A DNA stretch of 64,000 nt from Acetobacter sp. UBA5411. GTDB lineage: Bacteria; Pseudomonadota; Alphaproteobacteria; Acetobacterales; Acetobacteraceae. Location of the stretch: the NCBI RefSeq assembly GCF_002409645.1, contig NZ_DHNR01000033.1, forward strand, positions 62,001-126,000, written 5' to 3'. The position numbers and the translations under genes are program-made. The first letter of the stretch is position 1; each line of letters starts with the position of its first letter. The notes below the pieces were generated by a model. The model was not told the origin of the DNA, ran no database searches, and saw nothing but the letters and a program-made list of their open reading frames with translations. Below, piece after piece: positions 16,731-25,343 of this stretch.

Positions 16731-17306
16731 TCAGGGTGCCTCTGCAAACAAAGCGGCACCGGGCTGCCAGAGCACATCCTGCCTGCCATCATCATTAAGA
16801 TGACGACCGAGCACAAAAAAGTAATCTGAAAGCCTGTTCAATAACGGCACAAGAACAGGATTGATCGTTGCTTGTTCAGATAGCGCGACAACTGCACGCT
16901 CTGCTTTCCTGACTGCCGTACGGGCAACATGAGCCCAGGCAGCAGGCACCGATCCACCCGGCAGGATGAAACTGGTCAGAGGCACCTGAAGCGCCCGCAT
17001 TCTTTCGATCTCGGCTTCAAGCGGCACGATGACGCTGTCAGTCAGACGCTTCGCGTGCTTGCTGCCCTCCGGCATACAGAGATCGCCACCCATATCGAAC
17101 AGCAGGTTCTGAACGGCCATCAGCTTTCTGGACAGAACTTCGTCCGCAACGTGACTTCGCAGTACGCCCACGGCGGCATTGGCTTCATCCAGCACCCCGA
17201 TCGCCTCGACATGCAGATCAGCCTTGCTCAGCCGTGTCCCGTCGCCAAGGGAGGTCTGCCCCTTGTCGCCGCCCCGTGTAACGACCCGGTCTATTCTGAC
17301 TGACAT
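16731..17306 (-). CDS. Cob(I)alamin adenosyltransferase, PduO type
   Basis: Transfers the adenosyl group of ATP to cob(I)alamin to make coenzyme B12. The 191-residue protein has the PduO-type ATP-binding motif VVTRGGDKGQTSLGDG at the N-terminus, the helix LTSFILPGGSVPAAWAHVARTAVRKAER with the conserved arginine and glutamate, and the closing NRLSDYFFVLGR. The start is ATG at 17306. No other cobalamin genes are adjacent, so it may serve salvage or housekeeping supply. Confidence 0.94.
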   Translation of the reverse strand: MSVRIDRVVTRGGDKGQTSLGDGTRLSKADLHVEAIGVLDEANAAVGVLRSHVADEVLSRKLMAVQNLLFDMGGDLCMPEGSKHAKRLTDSVIVPLEAEIERMRALQVPLTSFILPGGSVPAAWAHVARTAVRKAERAVVALSEQATINPVLVPLLNRLSDYFFVLGRHLNDDGRQDVLWQPGAALFAEAP

Positions 17307-17351
17307 GCGCTCTTCACTTTCCCTGCTGGAATTTCTTCTGAAACGGACAGC

Positions 17352-18281
17352 CTATTTGTTTTTCTTCGCTTCCTGAGGTTTCGGTATCGGCTTGGCGTCA
17401 CGGCTCGAATAGCGCGTGATCATTTCTTCAACGGCCCCTGCCGCTTCTTCCGCCGCCGCCATGGCGATATCGCCCCACATGCCGTCCATCGAATGCGCCG
17501 GAATATCGTGAAGCTGGGTCGCAATCCCCACTTCCTTGTCATCCTTGTCCGTCACGCGCCAGTCGATGCGGATATTCTGCTGCGGATGACCTCGCGTTCC
17601 CTCAGGACCATCCGTCAATTTGACCGTCGTCGCCACGGTAAAGTCCGCATCAGTCCGGGACGTCTGGATCGTATCCTTCATTTCCTTGAACGACACGACA
17701 AAAGCACGCGCCAGCGAAATATTGCCGTCGCCCGGCGCACCCGTCACACCCTGAAAGAAAATCCGCGCACCGCGGTGCTTCAGGCTCTTTGGATCTTCCT
17801 CCATGCTTTCAGCCATGACACCAGTCAGAATACTGACAATCTGACCCGCACCCTGCTGGGCCGCCTCGTGCAACACTTCCGGACCACCCGCTGACCAGGC
17901 AATCGCCGGAACACCCGGTCCTTCCTGCGTCGCACGGACAGTGCCCTGTGGCGTCATCAGGGAATATAGCGGGACAATCACGTCACCCCGCTGCTCGGTA
18001 TGCAGCTTCACCCACCAGTCGCCGGGCCGGACAGGCTGCGCCATCGCCGGGATCGACTGATCGAGCAGCGCCTGCGTCACCTGCGCCGCCCAGAGTTTCT
18101 CACCGTCCGGACTCAGGCTTTTATCTTTGGGAAGCGGAATATCGAGACGGGAGGTCGGAGCGGTCGCCATGCCGCCCTTCTGACCTTTATTGTCATGTTC
18201 GAAAGGATGCGGCACCGAGAGACAGCCGGTCAGCAGGCAGGTCGCCGAAAGCGGAAGAAGCTTTGAAAAAATCCGTTTCAT
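17352..18281 (-). CDS. Uncharacterised lipoprotein
   Basis: A 309-residue predicted lipoprotein. It has a basic start, hydrophobic core and lipobox LLTGC (lipidated Cys at about residue 20), followed by a polar, mostly beta-type body with repeated acidic and threonine-rich segments and a lysine-rich C-terminus. I recognise no named domain. The ATG at 18281 overlaps the pgeF stop by one base (TGATG), and the gene is the last of the lgt-MidA-pgeF series. lgt, which lipidates such proteins, is encoded in the same run. Confidence 0.8.
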   Translation of the reverse strand: MKRIFSKLLPLSATCLLTGCLSVPHPFEHDNKGQKGGMATAPTSRLDIPLPKDKSLSPDGEKLWAAQVTQALLDQSIPAMAQPVRPGDWWVKLHTEQRGDVIVPLYSLMTPQGTVRATQEGPGVPAIAWSAGGPEVLHEAAQQGAGQIVSILTGVMAESMEEDPKSLKHRGARIFFQGVTGAPGDGNISLARAFVVSFKEMKDTIQTSRTDADFTVATTVKLTDGPEGTRGHPQQNIRIDWRVTDKDDKEVGIATQLHDIPAHSMDGMWGDIAMAAAEEAAGAVEEMITRYSSRDAKPIPKPQEAKKNK

Positions 18282-19081
18282 CAACCCTGTTCCGCTCCAC
18301 TTCCTGCTGCAATCACCGAAATCTGGTGCCCGATCGGGCCGCCACCCGCCAGAGTGCGCCGTCGATGACTGAAAAAACGCCGCTCGTCCGGGAGCGTGTC
18401 CAGTCCCACTGACGCCACGGCTGTCACTCCGGCACGCCGCAGGCGATCCATGCAGTATCCGGCCAGATCAAACTGGAAATGGCCTTCTCGCTGCCCCGTC
18501 ACAAAGAATGACGCAGCCTGCGCATCGGTCGCCAGTGCAGCGTCACGCATGTCGGACCCGACTTCATAACTCGCCTGAGCAATGCAAGGACCGACAACAG
18601 CCACCATTTCCGAAGCCGACGCGCCGAGCGCTTCCATCGCACGGACCGTCGCCTCCAGCACGCCGCCGACCGCACCGCGCCACCCGGCATGGGCCGCGCC
18701 GACAATTTTTCCATCTTTCGAAGCGAACAGAACTGGTCCGCAATCCGCCGTGATGACCCCAAGCGCCACGTCGGGACGCGCTGTCACCATCGCATCCGCC
18801 TTGCCGCCTTCGCCGGGTTTCCACGGCTCGGTGACGGTGATCACCCCATCACCATGCACCTGCGTCACACCAAGTAGCGATTCATTCGGAAGACCGAAAA
18901 AACCGGCGACACGACTACGGTTTTCCGTCACGGCGGCGGGGTCATCTTCCGACCGGGTCGAACAGTTCAGGCTGGCGTAAGGCCCTTCCGAAACGCCCCC
19001 GATGCGTGTGAAAAATCCATGACGCACAAAGGACAGATAAGGACTCTGCACAACCGAGTCTGGTACAAGCCCAGCGCTCAT
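18281..19081 (-). CDS. pgeF: Purine nucleoside phosphorylase / YfiH (DUF152) family protein
   Basis: Member of the YfiH family, formerly called polyphenol oxidase or laccase and in some bacteria implicated in peptidoglycan editing. The metal-binding residues are visible in TQVHGD, ITADCGPVLF and AHAGWRGAVGG; GPCIAQASYEVG and the C-terminal FFSHRR complete the signature. I chose the ATG at 19081 (266 residues), which overlaps the upstream methyltransferase stop by 4 bp. The longer frame to 19240 adds unrelated residues. Confidence 0.92.
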   Translation of the reverse strand: MSAGLVPDSVVQSPYLSFVRHGFFTRIGGVSEGPYASLNCSTRSEDDPAAVTENRSRVAGFFGLPNESLLGVTQVHGDGVITVTEPWKPGEGGKADAMVTARPDVALGVITADCGPVLFASKDGKIVGAAHAGWRGAVGGVLEATVRAMEALGASASEMVAVVGPCIAQASYEVGSDMRDAALATDAQAASFFVTGQREGHFQFDLAGYCMDRLRRAGVTAVASVGLDTLPDERRFFSHRRRTLAGGGPIGHQISVIAAGSGAEQG

Positions 19082-20124
19082 TGCTGTTCTCCCGCTGTTT
19101 TTTCTGAAAATCCCGGCACAATCGTTACATCTGGCGACGCTATAGCCAAGGCCTTGAACAAACGTCCCATCCGATCCGGCCCAATCAGCCTGTCCAGTCC
19201 GGAGCGGATCGCCCCCGCCTGTTCCGGCGCACTCCGACACAAGGCCTCCGCCCGCTGGACAGCACCAAGAGCCCGCAGCAGATCGCCCTGCCCGACCGGT
19301 CCATAACAGACCGCGCCCGCCGCCTGTGCAGCCCGCGCCATGGATGCAAAGTCAACATGCGCCGTCACATCCGCAGTGCCCGGCTCAACCAGCGCCGACA
19401 CTGGTCGTCCCTGACGCAGAGCCTGTAGGGACTCACCCACACAGGACGTGGCCGTGCCGTAATCAATGAACAACGCCACACCCGCATCCTTGCTCAGTCT
19501 CTCCGCCACATCGCGCACAAAACCAGCCGAAGCGGGCGAAATTTCGACAACGTCCCCAACAGTCGCACCGCGTTCCGTGACTTCCGGCGGCACGTCGAAG
19601 CAATCCTGCAAACTCCATTGACCGTTCAGGACGAAACGCTCCTGCCAGCCTGTTTCCGTGCGGACGAACTGACGGATAGGCAAAGCGTCGAGGAATTCAT
19701 TGGCCACCAGAACCATCGGGCCGGTCGGCACATCGGAGAAGGTATCGTGCCAGCAGACGGACACGCCCGACTGAGACAATGCCTCCTCCTGCGCCTTGCG
19801 CAGACGGGGCGAAGTCTCGATCAGATGCACCGACAGGCCAGACAAACAATCCGGTGCGAGACGGACAAGCACCCGCAGCATGTCCGCCATCAGGGTGCCA
19901 CGTCCCGGCCCCGCCTCCACCAGATGCAAGGGAGCACCGGATGATACAGGCAGACCACGCATGACGACGGCGCACCACGCGCCCAGCACCTCGCCAAAAA
20001 TCTGGGAAATTTCTGGTGCTGTCACGAAGTCCGCGAAAGGGTCACGCTGGGCGTAGTAGGCCGCATTGGCGCGCCCCATGAACGCGTCCAGCCGCTCCCC
20101 GCCTTGTGGACCCGAGACGCTCAC
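19078..20124 (-). CDS. MidA/NDUFAF7-like SAM-dependent methyltransferase
   Basis: A 348-residue class I methyltransferase of the MidA/NDUFAF7 family, which in mitochondria methylates an arginine of a complex I subunit. Visible signatures are DFVTAPEISQIFGE, the SAM loop LVEAGPGRGTLMADMLR, VANEFLDALPIRQF and ALFIDYG. The GTG start at 20124 overlaps the lgt stop by 4 bp (GTGA), and its own stop overlaps pgeF. The order lgt-MidA-pgeF is common in alphaproteobacteria. Confidence 0.92.
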   Translation of the reverse strand: MSVSGPQGGERLDAFMGRANAAYYAQRDPFADFVTAPEISQIFGEVLGAWCAVVMRGLPVSSGAPLHLVEAGPGRGTLMADMLRVLVRLAPDCLSGLSVHLIETSPRLRKAQEEALSQSGVSVCWHDTFSDVPTGPMVLVANEFLDALPIRQFVRTETGWQERFVLNGQWSLQDCFDVPPEVTERGATVGDVVEISPASAGFVRDVAERLSKDAGVALFIDYGTATSCVGESLQALRQGRPVSALVEPGTADVTAHVDFASMARAAQAAGAVCYGPVGQGDLLRALGAVQRAEALCRSAPEQAGAIRSGLDRLIGPDRMGRLFKALAIASPDVTIVPGFSEKTAGEQQ

Positions 20125-20960
20125 GCGCTTTTCTGTTCCTCAGGCGGCAGCCCCGCATAAACCGGCGCACGAAAGGCATAAATCATGAGCAGCGCCCCGG
20201 CCAAAATCATCGGGATACTCAGGATCTGCCCCATGGTGACACCAAACGGGAAATAACCGAGGAACGCGTCAGGCTCACGGAAGCACTCACAGAAAATACG
20301 GGCGCACCCATACCCGACGAGAAATAGACCGGCCAGAAAACCGGGACGCTCGCGTAACTTCTGCTGACGCGCCGCAAACAGCAGGATCAGAAAGAGAAGC
20401 AGCCCTTCGGTCAGCGCCTCATAGAGCTGTGACGGATGACGCGGATGACCATCCGTATCGGGAAAGATCATCGCCCAAGGCAGGCTCGGATCAGCATAAC
20501 GCCCCCAAAGCTCGCCATTAATGAAGTTTGCTATTCTTCCGAAACCAAGTCCGATCGGCACGATGGTCGTCACACGGTCCGCGAAGGCCAGAAACTTCAA
20601 CCCATAGCGACGGCAGAACAGCAGCATAGCCAGAATAACGCCGATGGTTCCGCCGTGGAAGGACATGCCGCCCTGCCAGACGGCGAAGATCTGGGCCGGA
20701 TGCGCCATAAAGGCCATCGGCTGATAAAACAGCACATAACCAAGACGACCACCGAGCACGATGCCAAGCGTGACCCAGACGAGAAAGTCATCGGCCAGCT
20801 CCGGGGTCGCTGCCCGGGGTGTCCATGTCACCAGTCTTTTCAGAAGCTGGATACCGATAACGATGCCCGCGATATAGGCCAGCGCATACCAGCGGACCGC
20901 AAGCGGGCCGAGATGCACGAGCACCGGGTCGAACTGCGGGAACATGAGCACGGGCAGCAT
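20121..20960 (-). CDS. lgt: Prolipoprotein diacylglyceryl transferase
   Basis: Inner-membrane enzyme that adds diacylglycerol from phosphatidylglycerol to the lipobox cysteine. The 279-residue protein has about seven membrane helices, the WYALAYIAGIVIG first helix, the MSFHGGTIG motif with its catalytic histidine, and the Lgt signature GRIANFINGELWGR, followed by HPSQLYEA. The ATG at 20960 has AGGAAAG upstream; ATG 20945 is an alternative. It heads the overlapping lgt-MidA-pgeF-lipoprotein series. Confidence 0.96.
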   Translation of the reverse strand: MLPVLMFPQFDPVLVHLGPLAVRWYALAYIAGIVIGIQLLKRLVTWTPRAATPELADDFLVWVTLGIVLGGRLGYVLFYQPMAFMAHPAQIFAVWQGGMSFHGGTIGVILAMLLFCRRYGLKFLAFADRVTTIVPIGLGFGRIANFINGELWGRYADPSLPWAMIFPDTDGHPRHPSQLYEALTEGLLLFLILLFAARQQKLRERPGFLAGLFLVGYGCARIFCECFREPDAFLGYFPFGVTMGQILSIPMILAGALLMIYAFRAPVYAGLPPEEQKSA

Positions 20961-21017
20961 GCGGGAACTTTCCTGAAATACAGCCCTGCACGGGCCCTCA
21001 ACGTGACGGAGAAAAAG

Positions 21018-22001
21018 TCAGAGGTAGGGATCGACCTTCGAGAGGTAATCCCGGACATATTGATGGATGCCGTCCTCAAGACTGGTGAAGGACGCCGTAT
21101 AACCAGCGGCGCGCAATCGGGACATATCCGCCTGCGTAAACGACTGATATTGCCCGCGCAGGCTGTCCGGCATGTCGATATACTCGATGGCCCGCTTCAC
21201 GCCTGCAGCGTCACAGACAGCATTGGCCAGATCAAGGTAGGTGCGGGCCTCGCCCGTCCCGCAATTGAAGAGGCCATTGACGGTCGGATTGTCATACAGC
21301 CAGAGCATGACCTTCACGACGTCACCGACCCAGATGAAATCGCGCTTCTGCTGTCCATCGGCAATGTCGGCACGATCCGAACGGAACAGCCGGGCCGGAC
21401 GCCCCTGCCGCACCTCGTCGTACTTCACCTTCACAACCGAGATCATATTGCCCTTGTGATACTCGTTCGGGCCGTAGACGTTGAAGAATTTCAGACCGGC
21501 CCATTGTGGCGGGTGGGCGATGCCCTGATCCAGAGACCGCATCACATTCAGATCGAACGCCTGCTTCGACCAGCCATACAGATTGAGTGGTGCGAGCGTG
21601 GAGAGCAGAGCCGGATCATCTGAGAACAGCGAGAGTTGATCGGCCGCGCCATAGGTCGCTGCGGATGATGCGTAGAAGAACCGCACACCCTGCAAAGCGC
21701 ACCATGCCCAGAGCCGCTGGGAGAGGGAGACGTTGGTGCGCCAGACGAGGTCCCCGTCGCGCGCTGTTGTCGTGCTGATCGCTCCCATATGAAAGACGGC
21801 TTCGACCTTGACGGTATCGTCATTCAGGAGCGTCTCAATATCTTCAGGTGCGACGATGCGGACAGGAATATGGCTGCGCAGGTTGCGCCACTTCTCTCCA
21901 TCCCGGAGACGATCGACAACCACGACATCCAGCCCGCGTGCGCAGAGCGCCGCGACCAGACACGATCCGATGAATCCGGCACCGCCGGTGACGATAATCA
22001 T
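21018..22001 (-). CDS. hldD: ADP-L-glycero-D-manno-heptose 6-epimerase
   Basis: Epimerises ADP-D-glycero-D-manno-heptose for the lipopolysaccharide inner core. The 327-residue short-chain dehydrogenase-like protein has the NAD(P) motif MIIVTGGAGFIGS at its start, the catalytic YASSAATYG serine/threonine region and the Tyr-x3-Lys pair in NLYGWSKQAFD, plus the family segment KFFNVYGPNEYHKGNMISV. I chose the ATG at 22001 because the NAD motif starts there; the frame continues upstream to 22031. It lies 57 bp upstream of lgt. Confidence 0.93.
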   Translation of the reverse strand: MIIVTGGAGFIGSCLVAALCARGLDVVVVDRLRDGEKWRNLRSHIPVRIVAPEDIETLLNDDTVKVEAVFHMGAISTTTARDGDLVWRTNVSLSQRLWAWCALQGVRFFYASSAATYGAADQLSLFSDDPALLSTLAPLNLYGWSKQAFDLNVMRSLDQGIAHPPQWAGLKFFNVYGPNEYHKGNMISVVKVKYDEVRQGRPARLFRSDRADIADGQQKRDFIWVGDVVKVMLWLYDNPTVNGLFNCGTGEARTYLDLANAVCDAAGVKRAIEYIDMPDSLRGQYQSFTQADMSRLRAAGYTASFTSLEDGIHQYVRDYLSKVDPYL

Positions 22002-22093
22002 GAATTCAGCCTTATAACGATGAGCGCGCACAGAGGACAGAGGGCGTGGGTTGGATTAATCGTCTTTCAACGCTTATAAGTAAAACTTCACAA

Positions 22094-22116
22094 CAGGGCT
22101 GGCTCGAACAGCCCTG
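22094..22116 (+). repeat. Hairpin in the 5' leader of the UbiK-like gene
   Basis: Perfect 7-bp stem CAGGGCT (22094-22100) / AGCCCTG (22110-22116) with a nine-base loop, just upstream of the ribosome site GAGGAG. It may be a leader hairpin or an operator; there is no T-run. Confidence 0.5.
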
Positions 22117-22136
22117 CCACACCGAGGAGCACCGGA

Positions 22137-22472
22137 ATGGCTGACAGACCGCGTATTTTTGATGACCTTGCTGGCGTTGCCGGCGGCGCGATCTCTGCCT
22201 TTGCCGGCGTGAAGGAAGAGATCAACGCGCTGGTCCGTTCGCGCGTTGATGAAGTCCTCGGCCAGTTACAGGTCGTACGCCGCGAGGAATTTGAAGTCGT
22301 CAAGGAACTCGCCGCCAACGCCCGTATGGCCGGAGAAGAGGCCGAACAGCGCATTGCCGCCCTGGAAAAACGTGTCGCTGATCTTGAGGAAGCCCGCACA
22401 GCCCCATCCGGCACCGGTTATGATGACCAGAGTTCCGGCTGGAGCGGAGACAGCGCTGCTTTTCCGAACTGA
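22137..22472 (+). CDS. UbiK-family accessory factor (BMFP/DUF526)
   Basis: A 111-residue helical protein of the UbiK/BMFP family, accessory to ubiquinone biosynthesis in proteobacteria. It has the DLAGVAGGAISAFAGVKEE helix, the VVRREEFEVVKELAANAR segment typical of the family, and a C-terminal coiled coil ending in a disordered Ser/Gly-rich tail. The ATG at 22137 follows GAGGAG. Confidence 0.85.
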   Translation: MADRPRIFDDLAGVAGGAISAFAGVKEEINALVRSRVDEVLGQLQVVRREEFEVVKELAANARMAGEEAEQRIAALEKRVADLEEARTAPSGTGYDDQSSGWSGDSAAFPN

Positions 22473-22636
22473 AAATAACAGGTCGGAGTGTCACAAAAAC
22501 AGTCACGGCTCATCTTGCCGGAAACGGCACGGGTCCATAGGCTGAACAGTGTGGCGAGTCGGGTGACCGCTCGCCATTGATTCGCAGACGAAACCACCCC
22601 GTAACGGGGAAGCGTTTCTTGGCTTGGGAGGCCAGC

Positions 22637-23140
22637 ATGCCCGCTCTGACGATGACCACCTCCACTCCCAACTCCAACCCGATCGATCTGATGGAACAGA
22701 TCGTCTGTGGGTACGAATGGGCGTTCGACCGGCGCAATTCATCCGAGATGGCGGCCGAAGCACCCGGCAAATGGTGCGATTACGGCCTGTATTTTTCATG
22801 GTCGGCCGAACTCAGCGCCATGCATTTCACCTGCACCTTCGATCTGAAAGTGCCAGAGCCGCAGCGCAAGGCTCTCTTCGAACTGATCGCCTTGGCCAAT
22901 GAGCGGCTCTGGATCGGTCACTTCGCGCTGGATGTCGAAAGTGGAACGCCCATGTTCCGCCACGCCGTTCTGCTGCGTGGCGCTCCGGGCGCGTCCATGG
23001 AGAGTCTGGAAGACATGGTGGATATCGCCATCACCGAATGTGAGCGTTTCTATCCAGCCTTCCAGTTCGTGCTCTGGGGTGGCAAGGCTCCAGCCGAAGC
23101 GCTGGAAGCCGCCATGCTCGACTGTATGGGCGAAGCCTGA
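22637..23140 (+). CDS. YbjN domain-containing protein
   Basis: A 167-residue protein of the YbjN family, a type III chaperone-like sensor fold whose function is unclear. The core is CDYGLYFSWSAELSAMHFTCTFDLKVPE followed by the helical ANERLWIGHFALDVESGTPMFRHAV region. I chose the ATG at 22637, preceded by GGGAGG; the frame opens further upstream but the residues there are not conserved-looking. Its stop overlaps the proC start by one base (TGATGA), so the two are probably co-translated. Confidence 0.85.
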   Translation: MPALTMTTSTPNSNPIDLMEQIVCGYEWAFDRRNSSEMAAEAPGKWCDYGLYFSWSAELSAMHFTCTFDLKVPEPQRKALFELIALANERLWIGHFALDVESGTPMFRHAVLLRGAPGASMESLEDMVDIAITECERFYPAFQFVLWGGKAPAEALEAAMLDCMGEA

Positions 23141-23967
23141 TGACAGAGCCTCTCCCACCCCTCCTTCTAGTCGGATGCGGCCAGATGGGAGGGGCTCTTC
23201 TCGAAGCCTGGATCGGCAAGGGACTCGCCCCTTCCGTCATCATGGACCGGCACCGTGATGCTGTGACCGGACCGCACACCGTGGTACGGGAACTGTCGAA
23301 AATCCCTGAAAATTTCATGCCCGAGGCAGTCATTCTCGCGGTCAAGCCGCAGAAAGCCGTCCCGGTCATGGAAGAACTCGCAACACTACGCCCCGACATC
23401 GCGGCGCGAGCTGTCTTTGTGTCCGTGATGGCCGGTCTGACCGCGGGATCAATCGCGGAATGCCTTCGCAGCAAGGCGCCGGAAGCAACTCCTGCCATTG
23501 TGCGGGCCATGCCCAACACGCCCTGCTCCATCGGACACGGCATGACCGGGCTTTACAGGGCTCCGGGCGTTACGGACCGTCAGGAAAAACTCTGTGACCG
23601 ACTGCTTTCAGCTGTCGGCGCAACGGTCTGGGTTTCCGAAGAAGACCAGATCAACGCGGTCACAGCCATTTCCGGTAGTGGGCCCGCCTATGTCTTCCTG
23701 CTGGCCGAATTGCTGGAGGAAGCCGCTGTCGAACTGGGCCTGCCAGCAGATGTCGCTCGCATACTGGCTCGCAAGACTGTCTCCGGCGCTGGTGCCCTGC
23801 TCGATCACAGCCCGGAAGCCGCCGCCGAACTCCGCCGTCGCGTGACCAGCCCCGGCGGCACCACTGCTGCGGCGCTCGCCGTGCTCAACGCGCCAGCAAA
23901 CTGGCCATCCGCCATCCCTGAAGCCGTCGCAGCCGCCGCCCGGCGTGCGCGCGAGCTCGCTTCCTGA
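23140..23967 (+). CDS. proC: Pyrroline-5-carboxylate reductase
   Basis: Last step of proline synthesis: reduces pyrroline-5-carboxylate with NAD(P)H. The 275-residue protein has the Rossmann motif LLVGCGQMGGALLEAW, the AVKPQKA segment, RAMPNTPCSIG, and the C-terminal signature ISGSGPAYVFLLAELLEEA and VTSPGGTTAAAL. Start ATG 23140. It is coupled to the YbjN gene and followed 27 bp later by the TetR/COQ9-like gene. Confidence 0.95.
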   Translation: MTEPLPPLLLVGCGQMGGALLEAWIGKGLAPSVIMDRHRDAVTGPHTVVRELSKIPENFMPEAVILAVKPQKAVPVMEELATLRPDIAARAVFVSVMAGLTAGSIAECLRSKAPEATPAIVRAMPNTPCSIGHGMTGLYRAPGVTDRQEKLCDRLLSAVGATVWVSEEDQINAVTAISGSGPAYVFLLAELLEEAAVELGLPADVARILARKTVSGAGALLDHSPEAAAELRRRVTSPGGTTAAALAVLNAPANWPSAIPEAVAAAARRARELAS

Positions 23968-23994
23968 ACCTCTCCGAAATCAAGAGCCTTTCCC

Positions 23995-24663
23995 ATGCCT
24001 ATGGAAGAAGAAGACGACCAGTTCGACTCCACCCTGCTTGAAGCGGCGATGTCTCTCGCCGCGAGCAAGGGTTGGAGCAACATATCAATGCCCGAGATCG
24101 CCCGGCATGCAGGTCTGGATGTGGGCGAGGTCCGTTGCCGTTATCCGTTCAAGACGTCTGTGCTACTGCTGCTGGGCAAGCTGGCGGATCGTTCTGCCCT
24201 GATCGACGATGGTTCGCTCGGAACCTCGCGGGAAACGCTCTTCGACCTGATGATGCGGCGTTTCGATGTTTTCCAGCAATATCGTGCTGGCGTGCTCTCT
24301 GTCCTTAAGACCCTGCCCTTCGATCCTCTGGTCACGGTCATTCTGGGTGGGGCCACGGTGGACAGCATGCGCTGGATTGCTGGCGCAGCAGGCATACAGA
24401 CCAGCGGCATTGAAGGCGCTCTGCGGGTTCAGGGCGTTGTTGCCTTGTGGACCTATGCGCTTCGCTCATGGGAAAAAGATGAAAGCGAAGATCTCGGCCT
24501 GACGATGATCGCGCTTGAGTCGGGTCTTGATCGTGCCGAGAGGATGGGGCTTTTCCGCAATGCAGTCAGCCTGAAGTCCGAGACTGAAGGTGACGAAACG
24601 TCAAACCTCCTGACGTCTGAAGCCAGCGATGCCAGTTTCAATGATTTTCAGGACGGGAAATAA
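23995..24663 (+). CDS. TetR-like / COQ9-like protein
   Basis: A 222-residue helical protein. The N-terminal 65 residues form a TetR-type helix-turn-helix (AMSLAASKGWSNISMPEIARHAGLDVGEVRCRYPFKTSVLL). The C-terminal region (RFDVFQQYRAGVLSVLK, WTYALRSWEKDESEDLGLTMIALE) resembles the alphaproteobacterial TetR/COQ9 superfamily, in which COQ9 aids ubiquinone synthesis. Whether it binds DNA or lipid is open. UbiK nearby makes a ubiquinone link conceivable but not shown. Start ATG 23995; ATG 24001 is an alternative. Confidence 0.75.
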   Translation: MPMEEEDDQFDSTLLEAAMSLAASKGWSNISMPEIARHAGLDVGEVRCRYPFKTSVLLLLGKLADRSALIDDGSLGTSRETLFDLMMRRFDVFQQYRAGVLSVLKTLPFDPLVTVILGGATVDSMRWIAGAAGIQTSGIEGALRVQGVVALWTYALRSWEKDESEDLGLTMIALESGLDRAERMGLFRNAVSLKSETEGDETSNLLTSEASDASFNDFQDGK

Positions 24664-24723
24664 GACAAAATCACTCTTTACGCAGGCGTGGAGCCAGATT
24701 AGAACATCTCCACGAACTGCTTC

Positions 24724-24798
24724 TGGGGTGTAGCCAAGCGGTAAGGCAGCGGATTTTGATTCCGCCATGCGGAGGTTCGATCCCTCCCACCCCAGCCA
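24724..24798 (+). tRNA. tRNA-Gln (TTG anticodon)
   Basis: 75 nt including an encoded CCA. The acceptor stem is TGGGGTG / CACCCCA, the anticodon stem GCGGA / TCCGC encloses the loop TTTTGAT with anticodon TTG, and the T arm is GGAGG-TTCGATC-CCTCC. The folding is complete and unambiguous. Confidence 0.96.
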
Positions 24799-24804
24799 GA
24801 AAGC

Positions 24805-24834
24805 GGTATGACGGCTCTATAAGTCCGCCATACC
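24805..24834. terminator. Inverted repeat between tRNA-Gln and the HU gene
   Basis: Arms GGTATG-A-CGG and CCG-C-CATACC with a ten-base loop (one mismatch). It sits between the convergent tRNA and HU genes and could terminate transcription in both directions, although no strong T-run follows either way. Confidence 0.5.
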
Positions 24835-24843
24835 AACCCTTCT

Positions 24844-25113
24844 TCAGACAGCTTTCTTCAGGTTCGGACTTGCCTTGAACCGCACTGTCTTTCCGGCCTT
24901 CACCTTGACCGGCTCACCGGTGCGGGGGTTCAGGGCCTTGCGGGCCTTGGTCTTCTTGACCGTAAAAGTACCGAAGGACGGAAGTGTGAAACCACCGTCC
25001 CGCTTCAGTTCCTTCACAATTGCATCCATAAGATCAGCCGCAGCCTTATTTGCGGCCACCCCTGTGCAATTGATCGAATCCTGGATGACCGCAGCAATAA
25101 AAGCTTTACTCAT
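24844..25113 (-). CDS. HU-family DNA-binding protein
   Basis: An 89-residue nucleoid protein. It has the HU fold: N-terminal helices, the FTLPSFGTFTVKKTKAR beta arm and the DNA-wrapping NPRTGEPVKVKAGKTVRFKA ribbon with the conserved proline. The start is ATG at 25113. The length is normal for HU. Two cysteine/threonine positions near the N-terminus are unremarkable. Confidence 0.95.
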   Translation of the reverse strand: MSKAFIAAVIQDSINCTGVAANKAAADLMDAIVKELKRDGGFTLPSFGTFTVKKTKARKALNPRTGEPVKVKAGKTVRFKASPNLKKAV

Positions 25114-25343
25114 GGACCACTCACGCTCCTAGGATGCTTACCAAGACCAGCGGCATGGATCACTGCTGTCCATAAAGCACCACTGGCCAATAACGCGGTT
25201 ATTAGCGTGGACATTTTAAAGAAACCAGAAAAAAATACCGAAAAACGCCAACTCACCATAAAAAATCGAAAGAAAAGCTCATCGCGTAGCTTGAACGTCA
25301 CGATTTACAACGGATATCAGACACACCGGACGGCCATTTTCGT

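Noticed and set aside
20436..21623. Rightward frame of 395 codons across lgt and hldD
   Set aside because: Antisense to two well-supported genes and spans their boundary, without any family resemblance.
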